Part shown: in pieces, positions 23,601 through 31,684 of the stretch
How positions within the stretch are numbered: position 1 is the stretch's first letter
How the letters are laid out: each line of letters opens with the position of its first letter
From: Chloroflexota bacterium
GTDB taxonomy: Bacteria; Chloroflexota; Anaerolineae; CG2-30-64-16
Reading direction: 5' to 3'
Length of the DNA: 34,246 nt
NCBI GenBank assembly: GCA_026389845.1
Contig: JAPLHB010000076.1
Span: 1-34,246 of the forward strand
Position numbers and translations under genes: made by a program
The notes under the pieces: generated by a model
Told to the model about the DNA's origin: nothing
Databases searched by the model: none
Seen by the model: only the letters and a program-made list of their open reading frames with translations

Positions 23601-24713
23601 ATGACACGCAAAATCAACGTCGCGATCGTCGGCATGGGGTTCGGCGCGGAGTTCATCCCGATCTACCAGCGCCACCCGCACACGGTCATGTACGCCATCT
23701 GCCAGCGGAACAAGGCGCACCTGGACGAGGTGGGCGACAAATTCGGCGTTGCGAAACGCTACACCGATTTCGCTGAGCTGCTCGCCGATCCGAACGTGGA
23801 TGCGGTACATATCAACTCGCCCATTGATGACCACGCCTGGATGAGCATTGATGCCCTCAAGGCGGGTAAGCACGTGGCATCCACCGTCCCCATGGCGCGC
23901 ACGATCGAGGAGTGCCGGCAGGTGGTGGAGGCGCAGCGGGCTTCCGGCAAGAAGTACACCATGATGGAGACCACGGTCTTCACCCGCGAGTACCTCTTTG
24001 TCAAAGAGTTGTACGAAAAGGGTGCGCTGGGCCGCATCCAGTTCGTGCGCGCGGCGCACCACCAGGAGATGGCAGCCGGCACCTGGCCGAAGTACTGGCC
24101 CGGCATGCCGCCGATGCACTACGCCACCCACTGCGTCGGCCCGTGCCTGGGCCTGACCGGGAAGCGGGCCGAGTGGGTCTCATGCCTCGGCTCCGGCCGC
24201 GTGGACGACAAATACGCCCGGCGTTATGGCTCGCCCTTCGCCATCGAGTCCACGCACATCAAGCTAAAGGACTCGGACGTCCACGCCGAGATCACACGCT
24301 CGCTCTATAACACGGCGCGCGAATACATCGAGAGCTTCGATGTCTACGGCAGCCTGCGGAGCTTCGAATGGCAACAACTCGCCGCCGACGAACCGGTGAT
24401 CTTCACCGGCGAGGACGGCAAGCGCGTGCCGGTGCCCGACTACGCCAGGCTGTTGCCCGAGCCGATCCAGCGCTTCACCACCAAGGGCGTGTACGACCTG
24501 GAGAGTGAGACCCACATGTCGTTCATCCAGGGCGCCGGTCACGGTGGCTCGCATCCGCACCTGGTCAACGAGTTCATCACGAGCATCGTAGAGGATCGCG
24601 ACCCGTTCCCGAACGCGGCGCAATCGGCCAATTGGACCTGCGTCGGCATCTGCGCGCACGATTCGGCCCTGCGCGGCGGCGAGATCGTCCGGCTGCCGGA
24701 GTTTACGTTATAG
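23601..24713 (+). CDS. Gfo/Idh/MocA-family oxidoreductase 1 (non-canonical EKP motif)
   Basis: 370 residues; AAGGAG (23587-23592) is 8 bp before ATG 23601. Rossmann start [18 protein letters not shown], then [43 protein letters not shown]. In most family members the stretch after GKHV reads CEKP, whose Lys helps catalysis; here it reads STVP, so that Lys is absent. The C-terminal domain has [14 protein letters not shown] where the usual substrate-facing His lies. It is NAD(P)-dependent by family. The substitution defines a distinct subgroup whose chemistry may differ from simple dehydrogenation. It is followed by another TIM-barrel/oxidoreductase pair. Confidence 0.88.
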   Translation: MTRKINVAIVGMGFGAEFIPIYQRHPHTVMYAICQRNKAHLDEVGDKFGVAKRYTDFAELLADPNVDAVHINSPIDDHAWMSIDALKAGKHVASTVPMARTIEECRQVVEAQRASGKKYTMMETTVFTREYLFVKELYEKGALGRIQFVRAAHHQEMAAGTWPKYWPGMPPMHYATHCVGPCLGLTGKRAEWVSCLGSGRVDDKYARRYGSPFAIESTHIKLKDSDVHAEITRSLYNTAREYIESFDVYGSLRSFEWQQLAADEPVIFTGEDGKRVPVPDYARLLPEPIQRFTTKGVYDLESETHMSFIQGAGHGGSHPHLVNEFITSIVEDRDPFPNAAQSANWTCVGICAHDSALRGGEIVRLPEFTL

Positions 24714-24753
24714 ACGGATAGACCAGGAAACAGGGAAACAAGGAGACAAGGGT

Positions 24754-24788
24754 CGCAACACGCACCACGCAATACGCAGTACGCAATA
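24754..24788 (+). repeat. Heptamer array before a ribosome binding site
   Basis: Five units in phase: CGCAACA, CGCACCA, CGCAATA, CGCAGTA, CGCAATA. The array ends 2 bp before AGGAGG (24791-24796) of the next gene, the same arrangement as at 18618-18652. No matching inverted array is seen upstream in this gap. Confidence 0.8.
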
Positions 24789-24801
24789 TCAGGAGGCACA
24801 C

Positions 24802-25803
24802 ATGTCTCGACCAGTCACTCTCTTCACCGGCCAATGGGCCGATCTGACCTTCGATACGGTCTGCGCCAAGGCCAAGTCATTCGGCTACGATGGCGTCGAG
24901 ATCGCCTGCTGGGGCGATCATTTCGAGGTGGACAAGGCGCTGGAAAGCGACAAGTACATCCAGGGCCGCTGGGACATCCTGAACAAGCACGGCCTCAAGT
25001 GCTTCGCGATCAGCGCGCACCTGGTGGGTCAGGCCGTGTGCGACCGCATTGACGAGCGCCACGCAAGCATCTTGCCCCCGCGCATCTTCGGCGACGGCAA
25101 AGAGGACGGCGTGCGCGCCCGCGCGGCCGAGGAAATGAAGAACACCGCCCGTGCCGCGGCCAAAATGGGCCTCAAGGTCGTGCCCGGCTTCACCGGCTCG
25201 CCCATCTGGCACATGGTCTATTCCTTCCCGCCCAATCCGGCCGACTACCTGGCGAAAGGCCTCAAGCTCTTCGCCGATATGTGGCTGCCGATCCTGAATG
25301 TCTTCGAGCAGGTCGGCGTCAAGTTCGCGCTGGAGGTCCACCCCACGGAGATCGCCTTCGACATCGCCAGTGCGGAGAACGCGCTGAACGCGGTGGGAGG
25401 CCACAAGGCGTTCGGCTTCAACTATGATCCCAGCCACTTCGGCTATCAGGGCGTGGACTATGTGGCGTTCATCCGCAAGTTCGCCAGCCGCATCTTCCAC
25501 GTCCACATGAAGGACGTGTGGTGGTCATCGAAGCCGATGGAGGCCGGTGTCTTCGGCGGGCATCTCAACTTCGGCGATGCACGGCGCTTCTGGGACTTCC
25601 GTTCGCTGGGCCGCGGCTCGATCAACTTCGAGGATATCATCCGCGCGCTGAACGACATCGGCTACGCCGGCCCGCTGTCGGTCGAATGGGAAGACGGCAA
25701 GATGGATCGCGAGCATGGGGCAACCGAGTCGGCCGCGTTTGTCAAGCGGCTGGACTTCGCGCCATCGGCCGTCGCGTTCGACGCAGCGTTCGAGAGGAAG
25801 TGA
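24802..25803 (+). CDS. Sugar phosphate isomerase/epimerase-type TIM barrel 3
   Basis: 333 residues; AGGAGG 24791-24796 precedes ATG 24802. A canonical AP-endonuclease-2-like barrel with all four metal ligands in view: [12 protein letters not shown] (Glu), [11 protein letters not shown] (Asp, His), [10 protein letters not shown] (His) and [11 protein letters not shown] (Glu). The ligand set and the '[29 protein letters not shown]' ending are typical of enzymes paired with Gfo/Idh/MocA dehydrogenases in inositol and keto-sugar pathways. Its stop overlaps the next start in TGATG, so it is probably made in a fixed ratio with that dehydrogenase. Confidence 0.88.
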   Translation: MSRPVTLFTGQWADLTFDTVCAKAKSFGYDGVEIACWGDHFEVDKALESDKYIQGRWDILNKHGLKCFAISAHLVGQAVCDRIDERHASILPPRIFGDGKEDGVRARAAEEMKNTARAAAKMGLKVVPGFTGSPIWHMVYSFPPNPADYLAKGLKLFADMWLPILNVFEQVGVKFALEVHPTEIAFDIASAENALNAVGGHKAFGFNYDPSHFGYQGVDYVAFIRKFASRIFHVHMKDVWWSSKPMEAGVFGGHLNFGDARRFWDFRSLGRGSINFEDIIRALNDIGYAGPLSVEWEDGKMDREHGATESAAFVKRLDFAPSAVAFDAAFERK

Positions 25804-26999
25804 TGACCATGGGCGAACAATCCTTCACCGCGATGGCCGACCCGAAGGCCGCGGGAACGGCGCCGGAAGTCGGCATCGGCATGTTGGGCTACGCCTTCAT
25901 GGGCAAGGCGCACACCAACGCCTACAAGAAGATTCCTTACATGATGTACCCGCCGCCCGCAATCCCGCGGCTGGTCGCCATCTGCGGCCGCAACGTCGAG
26001 GCGGCCCAAGAGGCGGCGCGGCGCTATGGCTACGAAAAGGTCTACGGCGACTGGCGCGAGATGCTTGCGGACCCGGCCGTGCAGCTCTTCGACAACGGCG
26101 GCCCCAACAACGCGCACGCGGAGCCGTGCATCGCGGCCGCGCGGGCCGGCAAGCACGTCTTCTGCGAGAAGCCATTGGCCCGCAACGCCGAAGAGGCGAA
26201 GACGATGCTCGACGCAGTCACCAAAGCCGGCGTCAAGCATCAGGTCGCGTTCAACTACCGTTTCGTGCCCGCGATCCGCCAGGCCTACGAGCTGATCCAG
26301 AGCGGCAAGCTCGGCCGCATCTACCACTTCCGCGCGATCTACCTGCAAGAGTGGATCATGCCGCACTACAACACGCCGATGATCTGGCGGCTGGACAAGA
26401 AGGCGGCGGGCAGCGGCGCGCTGGGCGATCTCGGCGCACACATCATTGACCTGGGCCGTTTCCTGGTCGGCGAGATGAAGAGCGTCTCGGCCATGACCAA
26501 GACCTTCATCACCGAGCGGCCGCAGGGCGACGGCACGATGGGCAAGGTGGAAGTGGACGACGCGTTCGTCTCGTGCGTGGAGTTCGCCAACGGCGCCATC
26601 GGCACGCTGGAAGCCACCCGTTTCGCTGCCGGTCGCAAGAACTACGAGGTGCTGGAGATCAACGGCGAAAAGGGCAGCATCCGCTTCGATCTGCATCGGA
26701 TGAACGAGCTGGAGGTCTTCTGGATTGACGACGAACCCAAGGAGACCCAGGGCTTCCACCAGGTGCTCATCAGCGAAGGGTATCACCCGTTCTGGTCGAA
26801 CTGGTGGCCGCACGGGCACATCATCGGCTGGGAGCACAGCTTCGTCCACGAACTGACCCACTTTCTCGACTGCATCGTCAACGACAAGCCGGTCGCGCCC
26901 TTGGCCGCCTCCTTCGAGGATGGCTATCGCACGGCGTGCGTGTGTGACGCGATCCTGGCGTCGGCGGCGGGGAAACGACAGGTGGATATTAGATATTAG
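25803..26999 (+). CDS. Gfo/Idh/MocA-family oxidoreductase 2
   Basis: 398 residues from ATG 25803 (TGATG overlap); ATG 25809 is possible. Rossmann domain begins at VGIGMLGYAFMGKAHTNAY, the canonical GKHVFCEKPLA motif is intact, and GALGDLGAHIIDLGRFL carries the catalytic Asp/His pair. The C-terminal domain is a full-length substrate-binding beta sheet. It is a sugar or polyol dehydrogenase using NAD(P). Coupling with the TIM barrel upstream suggests that one makes the substrate of the other, for example oxidation to a keto sugar followed by isomerisation or elimination. Confidence 0.9.
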   Translation: MTMGEQSFTAMADPKAAGTAPEVGIGMLGYAFMGKAHTNAYKKIPYMMYPPPAIPRLVAICGRNVEAAQEAARRYGYEKVYGDWREMLADPAVQLFDNGGPNNAHAEPCIAAARAGKHVFCEKPLARNAEEAKTMLDAVTKAGVKHQVAFNYRFVPAIRQAYELIQSGKLGRIYHFRAIYLQEWIMPHYNTPMIWRLDKKAAGSGALGDLGAHIIDLGRFLVGEMKSVSAMTKTFITERPQGDGTMGKVEVDDAFVSCVEFANGAIGTLEATRFAAGRKNYEVLEINGEKGSIRFDLHRMNELEVFWIDDEPKETQGFHQVLISEGYHPFWSNWWPHGHIIGWEHSFVHELTHFLDCIVNDKPVAPLAASFEDGYRTACVCDAILASAAGKRQVDIRY

Positions 27000-27258
27000 G
27001 CAATACCGCAAAACTCGCTATTGTCACCCTGAGCGGGTCGGCCCCGTGAAGTGCGTTGCGGCGAGAATCCAGCGAAGAGCCTGCCCTGAGCGCAGTCGAA
27101 GGGGTCTCGTTGCGGCAAGGAGAACTTGTTCCTTCACTGTGTTCAGGACAGGCTCTGAGCGCAGCGAACTGATGCGCAAAACGAAAAATGAAAAGGAGCA
27201 TCCCCTTGCGATCTTCCGTTTTTCGTTTTGCGTTTTCAGCTTTGCGGAAGGAATCCCC
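27000..27258 (+). repeat. Repeat-rich intergenic region with inverted heptamers
   Basis: Contains several CCCTGAGCG-type dispersed motifs (around 27027, 27085 and 27160) and, at 27175-27188, CGCAAAACGAAAAA, which is matched exactly by its reverse complement at 27219-27232. That 14-bp inverted repeat is two heptamers (CGCAAAA, CGAAAAA) on each side of a 30-nt loop. No gene is seen. The next ribosome binding site, GGAAGGA, is at 27245-27251. Confidence 0.75.
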
Positions 27259-28293
27259 ATGAACAAATACGGTTACCGCTTCTCATTCGGCCCCTGGAAC
27301 ATCCACGAAGGGGCCGATCCTTTTGGTCCGGCGGTGCGGCCGGCGCTGAGCTTCGAGACCAAGCTGCCGATCTACAAAGAGTTGGGCTTCGACGCGGTGC
27401 AGTTCCACGACGACGACGCGGTGCCGGACCTGGACGGTCTCGCCGCGGCGCAGATCGCGGCCCGTGCGCGAGCAGTCCGGCAGATGCTCGATGATCACGG
27501 CCTGATCGCGGAGTTCGTCGCGCCACGGCTGTGGGAACACCCCAAGACGATTGACGGCGGCTACACCTCGAACAACGCGTCCGAGCGCGCGTATGCGATC
27601 GAGCGCTCCAAAAAGGCGGCGGACATCGCCCGCGAGCTGGGGTGCGATCTGATGGTGCTCTGGCTGGCGCGCGAGGGGTCGTACATGCGCGAGGCGAAGG
27701 ACGCCGGGCGGGCCGCGCGGCAACTGCTCGATGCGATCAACACGCTACTGAATTATGACAAGTCCATCCGCATCGCGATCGAGCCGAAGCCGAACGAGCC
27801 GATGGATCTGGCGTACATCCCGACCATGGGTCACGCCCTGGCCCTGGGATTCCAGGCGGCCGATCCGAAACGTGTAGGAGTGCTGATGGAGTCGGCGCAC
27901 TCGATCCTGGCCGGCCTCGATCCTTCCGACGAGATCGGCTTCGCGATGGCGTTCGGCAAGCTGTGGAGCGTCCACCTGAACGATCAGAACGGTCTCAAGT
28001 TCGACCAAGACCGTTCCTTCGGCGCGGTGGACTTACGGCGAGCGTTCAACCAGGTGCGTGTGCTGGACGCCAACCGCTTCTGGGAGATCGGCATCGTCGG
28101 CCTGGACGTGAAGGCCATCCGCACCCAGCCGGCCGAGTTGGCGACAAAACACCTTCGTAACTCCCTGCAGATGTTCACCCGGCTGGTGGAGCTAGTGCGC
28201 TCGCTGGACGAGGGGCGAATCGCCGGACTGATCGCGACCAGGGACTATGAGGAGTTGGACTGGCTGATCTTGAGCCATCTGATGGGGCGGTAG
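27259..28293 (+). CDS. Xylose isomerase-related TIM barrel 4
   Basis: 344 residues from ATG 27259. Motifs of actinobacterial-type xylose isomerase are plain: RFSFGPWNIHEGADPFGPAVRPALS, AVQFHDDDAVPD, IEPKPNEP (metal Glu at 175), an E-x-x-H pair in LMESAHSILAGL, and NDQNGLKFDQDRSFGAVD with the Asp ligands. It is some 40 residues or more shorter than classical XylA and divergent in the barrel centre, for example HLNDQ in place of HIDLN. It may isomerise a hexose, a deoxysugar or an uncommon pentose rather than xylose. The frame extends upstream through repeats, but there is a good start and ribosome site here. It ends the catabolic run. Confidence 0.87.
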   Translation: MNKYGYRFSFGPWNIHEGADPFGPAVRPALSFETKLPIYKELGFDAVQFHDDDAVPDLDGLAAAQIAARARAVRQMLDDHGLIAEFVAPRLWEHPKTIDGGYTSNNASERAYAIERSKKAADIARELGCDLMVLWLAREGSYMREAKDAGRAARQLLDAINTLLNYDKSIRIAIEPKPNEPMDLAYIPTMGHALALGFQAADPKRVGVLMESAHSILAGLDPSDEIGFAMAFGKLWSVHLNDQNGLKFDQDRSFGAVDLRRAFNQVRVLDANRFWEIGIVGLDVKAIRTQPAELATKHLRNSLQMFTRLVELVRSLDEGRIAGLIATRDYEELDWLILSHLMGR

Positions 28294-28299
28294 CTCAGA

Positions 28300-29337
28300 T
28301 CATTGTGACGGGCGTGCCAGGGGCGGTGTCCAACCCCGCGTAGTCCACTCGTGGGGGATGCCCCTGGCATCGAGGGCCGCCTCGTAGTCCTTCAGCGTGG
28401 CGGACGTGATGATATCCACGCCAGTAGTGACGATGCCGTTCATAGCCCCCATCTCGTTCAAGGCCGGCTCTACTCCCTTCTCGGCCATCAGCTTGATGAT
28501 CTGCACCGACTTGTAGCCCATGTCATACTCGCGCTGGGCTACCGTGGCGTCAATTACCCCCTCCTTGATGCCATTGATGGTGTCGGTGGTGGTGTCGAAG
28601 CAGACGACCTTAATTTTGCCGACGGCTTTCGCCTCCTTGATGGCCGTGGCCCAGGCCGGCCCATTGTAAGCGTAAACCCCAAAAGCGCCGGCCAGATCGG
28701 GATTGGCTGAAATCACCGAGTTGGAGAGCTGCAGCGCCGCAGCCGCATCTTCTTGATCGTTCATAGGCGTCAGGGGCTTGATGCCCGTGCCCGTGACCGC
28801 GGCCAGGAAACCCTCGGTGCGCTGCAAGGCATTGAGCGCCGTGTCGGAGCCGCGCACGATGCCCACCTTGCCGCCGTTGGGCAGGAGTGTGGTCAGCGTT
28901 TGCCCCGCGATCTGACCGGCGCCGTAGTTATCGGTGCCGATGTAGACCTTGGCGGCGCTGCCTTCCACCGGGGGCGTATCCAGCGTGGTCACGAAAATCC
29001 CTGCGCCGGCTGCCTTTTTCATCACCCGTTCCAGGGCCTGCGGGTTCGAAGGCGCGATGGCGATGCCGGTGACTCCCTGGGCGATGTAGGTCTCCATGGT
29101 CTGGATTTGGGCCGCCACGTCCTCCTTGGGGGGCACGAAGAATACCGTTTTGATGCCCAGATCCTTGCCGGCGGCCTCGACGCCTTTCTCGACATTGGAC
29201 CAATACGGATTCACCGATTTGCCGATGACGACGATGATCGTCTCTGGCGGCGCGCCGGCTTCGCGCACCGGAACGCAGGCCGTCATTACCAGCGAGAGAA
29301 AAAACAGGAATCCCAAGTGCGCCAACCGAAGTTTCAT
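28300..29337 (-). CDS. LacI-type sugar-binding lipoprotein of an ABC system
   Basis: 345 residues on the minus strand; GGGAGG lies 7 nt before the ATG. Signal peptide ends in the lipobox MTAC with C21. The rest is a type I periplasmic binding protein of the ribose/galactose class: [72 protein letters not shown] and [33 protein letters not shown]. It captures a sugar outside the cell. It is transcribed divergently from the REC-HTH-REC regulator and shares an intergenic operator with it. No permease or ATPase follows it on its own strand (the next gene is convergent), so it most likely serves the permease/ATPase-kinase encoded on the other side. Confidence 0.93.
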   Translation of the reverse strand: MKLRLAHLGFLFFLSLVMTACVPVREAGAPPETIIVVIGKSVNPYWSNVEKGVEAAGKDLGIKTVFFVPPKEDVAAQIQTMETYIAQGVTGIAIAPSNPQALERVMKKAAGAGIFVTTLDTPPVEGSAAKVYIGTDNYGAGQIAGQTLTTLLPNGGKVGIVRGSDTALNALQRTEGFLAAVTGTGIKPLTPMNDQEDAAAALQLSNSVISANPDLAGAFGVYAYNGPAWATAIKEAKAVGKIKVVCFDTTTDTINGIKEGVIDATVAQREYDMGYKSVQIIKLMAEKGVEPALNEMGAMNGIVTTGVDIITSATLKDYEAALDARGIPHEWTTRGWTPPLARPSQ

Positions 29338-29353
29338 CGTCTTGCCTCCCAGG

Positions 29354-29408
29354 CCGCCGTGGGTTGAAATCCACGGCTCAGCCAGCCGCTGATTTCAATC
29401 GGCGGCGT
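29354..29408 (-). other. Two hairpins in the leader of the divergent binding-protein mRNA
   Basis: On the minus-strand transcript, one stem pairs GCCGTGG with CCACGGC just before the ribosome site, and another pairs bases around a second ATTGAAATC stretch. TTGAAATC (29364-29371) and GATTTCAA (29391-29398) are also mutually complementary, so alternative folds are possible. It may equally be a dispersed repeat. Confidence 0.45.
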
Positions 29409-29427
29409 GACGGGCTGAACGGCGATG

Positions 29428-29456
29428 AATATACTACGGTTGGCGATTCTCCACAA
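29428..29456 (-). promoter_or_regulatory. Predicted promoter of the divergent binding-protein gene
   Basis: On the minus strand, TTGTGG (29456-29451), 17 bp, then TATATT (29433-29428). Transcription would begin near 29421, about 85 nt before the ATG. The 16-bp operator centre is 81.5 bp from the -10 end. Confidence 0.55.
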
Positions 29457-29501
29457 GAACGAGTGGCACGCCTGCCGCCTGCCGTCTGACTTCAAGCCAT
29501 G

Positions 29502-29517
29502 TAGGGGGAATCCCCTA
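29502..29517 (+). promoter_or_regulatory. Operator-like near-palindrome between divergent genes
   Basis: TAGGGGGAATCCCCTA. Its exact reverse complement is at 33299-33314. It lies between the promoters of the divergent binding protein and the response regulator, at nearly equal distance from each. Confidence 0.7.
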
Positions 29518-29560
29518 TCGTGCCCGTGGGTATTGCCCCATCTTCCCGCGATGATTTCCA

Positions 29561-29589
29561 TTGGCAACGGGCGGCAATGATGCTATAAT
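29561..29589 (+). promoter_or_regulatory. Near-consensus promoter of the response regulator, leaderless
   Basis: TTGGCA (29561-29566), 17 bp, TATAAT (29584-29589). A start 7 nt after the -10 falls at 29596, which is the A of the ATG, and no ribosome binding site precedes that ATG. Confidence 0.75.
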
Positions 29590-29595
29590 GCCCGT

Positions 29596-30642
29596 ATGGG
29601 CAAAGTACGCGTTCTACTGGCAGACGACCATGCCGTGGTGCGATCAGGCATCCGCCACGCCTTGCAAGACCTACCGGACCTGGAGATCGTGAGCGAAGTG
29701 GGCGACGGGCCGTCGCTCGTGACGGCCCTGGAAGAGTCGCGGCCCGATCTGCTGGTGATTGACGTGACGATGCCGGACTTCGAGCCGGTGACTACCATCC
29801 GCCAGATTCGGGCGCGTTATCCGGCGATGAAGGTCCTGGTCGTCAGCGCGTATGACGATGACGCTTACGTCCAGGGCTTGCTCGGCGTCGGCGTGAATGG
29901 CTATCACCTGAAGGATCAACCCCTCAGCGACCTGAAGCTGGCTGTGCAGCGGGTGCTGGCCGGCGAACGGTGGATCTCCAGCACCCTAATCAGCAAACTG
30001 CTCAGCTACGCCGAATTCTGTGCGCCGTCATCGGGCCTGACCGACCGCCAGCGCGAGATCTTGCGCCTCTTGCTCCTGGGTTATGACAACCAAAGCCTGG
30101 CCCGCGAGACCGGCCTGAGCGTCAAGACCATCGAAAACCACCTGACTCGCATCTACCGCCAGCTCAACGTGCAAAGCCGGCTGGAGGCAGTCCACTACGT
30201 GACCGAGCATCCCGAAGTGCTCAACTCGCCCGGCCCCGCGACTGCCGCCATCCTGCCCGAGCTACTCCCCCAGAACCGATTCACCACGCTGCTGGTGGAC
30301 GACAATGCCCGGTATCGCAGCCAATTGCGGCGGATGGTCAGTCGGGTGTACCCGCAGGCCACCATCTACGAAGCCGAGAACACGAACGAAGCCGTGCGCC
30401 TGGTCGAGCAGATGTTGCCTCAATTAGTGCTCGTGGACGTGATCCTGGGCGACGAGGACGGCATCCGGTGCGTCCGGCGCATCAAAACCTTGCAGCCGCA
30501 ATCCCGCGTCATTCTGATCAGCGCGTATCCCGACCGCGAGTTCCGCCGGCTCGGCATGGAAGCAGGGGCGGCGGCCTTCGTGGACAAGAAAGACCTGGAT
30601 GCGGCGACCATGCGCCAGATGATTGATGACGTCTTAGCCTGA
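29596..30642 (+). CDS. Response regulator with REC-LuxR/NarL HTH-REC architecture
   Basis: 348 residues. The N-terminal receiver (D10, D11, phospho-acceptor D56 in LLVIDVTMPD) is followed by a NarL/LuxR helix-turn-helix at about 145-205 (LTDRQREILRLLLLGYDNQSLARETGLSVKTIENHLTRIYRQLNV). An ordinary regulator would end there; instead a second complete receiver spans about 230-348, with LLVDDNARYRSQLRRMV, phospho-acceptor D281 (LVLVDVILGDEDG), VILISAYP and K in FVDKKDLD. The D56 receiver has HLKDQP at its switch Lys. It likely takes phosphate from the HisKA_3-type kinase fused to the ATPase two genes downstream. Two receivers could integrate two kinases or act as phosphate source and sink. It probably binds the 16-bp operators at 29502 and 33299. 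Confidence 0.92.
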   Translation: MGKVRVLLADDHAVVRSGIRHALQDLPDLEIVSEVGDGPSLVTALEESRPDLLVIDVTMPDFEPVTTIRQIRARYPAMKVLVVSAYDDDAYVQGLLGVGVNGYHLKDQPLSDLKLAVQRVLAGERWISSTLISKLLSYAEFCAPSSGLTDRQREILRLLLLGYDNQSLARETGLSVKTIENHLTRIYRQLNVQSRLEAVHYVTEHPEVLNSPGPATAAILPELLPQNRFTTLLVDDNARYRSQLRRMVSRVYPQATIYEAENTNEAVRLVEQMLPQLVLVDVILGDEDGIRCVRRIKTLQPQSRVILISAYPDREFRRLGMEAGAAAFVDKKDLDAATMRQMIDDVLA

Positions 30643-30655
30643 AGAGGGTACCCCC

Positions 30656-31681
30656 GTGGCGGATGATAAGACGGGCGGGGCGCTACACGCCCCCAAGACC
30701 TATACCCTCCCTGCATCGCCCAGGCGGATCTGGAACAACCTGATCAACGGCCAGGTTTTTGTCGTCCTGATCATGTTTCTCGCCCTCCTCGCTTTTCTAA
30801 GCCTGAAGACGCATACCTTTCTCAGCTACAACAATCTAGCCAGCCTCTCCAGGAACTTCTCGTGGCTTGCCATCGTATCATTTGGCCAGAGCATGGTCAT
30901 CATCATCGGCGGCATTGACCTGTCGGTGGGCGCGACGATGGCCCTGGCCGGACTGGTGGCCGCGCGCTGCATGCAGGTCGGCGTTCCTGTGCCCCTCGCC
31001 ATCGCCGTCGGCCTGCTGGTCGGGGTGATCGTGGGATGGCTCAACGGCACGATGGTGGCGCGCGTCCGGCTGCCGCCGTTCATCGTTACGTTGGGGACCA
31101 TGAGCATCGCCCGCGGTTTTGCCTACAGTCTGACCAAAGGCTGGTCGGTGACGAATCTGCCCGAAGCATTCCTGCAGTTGGGCCAATCCGACGTCGCCAT
31201 CGGCCCCTGGTCGGTGCCGCTGCCCTTCCTGATCGCCCTGGGCGTGGCCCTGTTGGTCAGGCTGTTGTTGAACCACACGGTGATCGGGAGCGACATCTAC
31301 GCCATGAGCAGCGGCGAACGGGCGTTGCTCGTCTCGGGCGTCAATGTCATCGGCCTGAAGGTGGTGGTTTATACCCTTTGCGGGCTGTTGGCGGCCATCG
31401 GCGGCATGATGATTGCCGCGCGCCTGGGGGTGGCGGCGCCGGCCGCGGCCATCGGCTATGAGGTGGACGTGGTCGCAGCCGCCGTGATCGGGGGAACCAG
31501 CTTGTTCGGCGGCATCGGCAGCACGCTGGGGGTCTTGCTGGGCGCGGCCGTCACGCAGATGCTCTACAATGGGCTGGTGCTGCTCGGCTATCCCTCCTAT
31601 TGGCAAACGGCAGCCATCGGCACGATGATCCTGCTGGTCATTCTGCTGGATTACTGGCGACGACAGCGGCGGGGGGAGTAG
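30656..31681 (+). CDS. Sugar ABC transporter permease, RbsC/XylH type
   Basis: 341 residues from GTG 30656, 13 bp after the regulator stop. A hydrophilic N-terminus of about 30 residues leads into eight to ten hydrophobic helices. Family signatures: VIIIGGIDLSVGATMALAGLVAARCM, LNGTMVARVRLPPFIVTLGTMSIARGFAYSLTKG and AAVIGGTSLFGGIGSTLGVLLGA. These mark permeases of ribose/xylose/galactose-type importers, which normally work as homodimers with a double-NBD ATPase like RbsA. Here the following gene encodes only a single NBD fused to a kinase, so the pair may transport poorly or serve as a sensor. Confidence 0.93.
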   Translation: MADDKTGGALHAPKTYTLPASPRRIWNNLINGQVFVVLIMFLALLAFLSLKTHTFLSYNNLASLSRNFSWLAIVSFGQSMVIIIGGIDLSVGATMALAGLVAARCMQVGVPVPLAIAVGLLVGVIVGWLNGTMVARVRLPPFIVTLGTMSIARGFAYSLTKGWSVTNLPEAFLQLGQSDVAIGPWSVPLPFLIALGVALLVRLLLNHTVIGSDIYAMSSGERALLVSGVNVIGLKVVVYTLCGLLAAIGGMMIAARLGVAAPAAAIGYEVDVVAAAVIGGTSLFGGIGSTLGVLLGAAVTQMLYNGLVLLGYPSYWQTAAIGTMILLVILLDYWRRQRRGE

Positions 31682-31684
31682 CGC

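Noticed and set aside
26920..27258. Upstream extension of the xylose-isomerase-like frame
   Set aside because: It overlaps the previous gene and runs through dispersed repeats; ATG 27259 has a ribosome site and matches the family's N-terminus.
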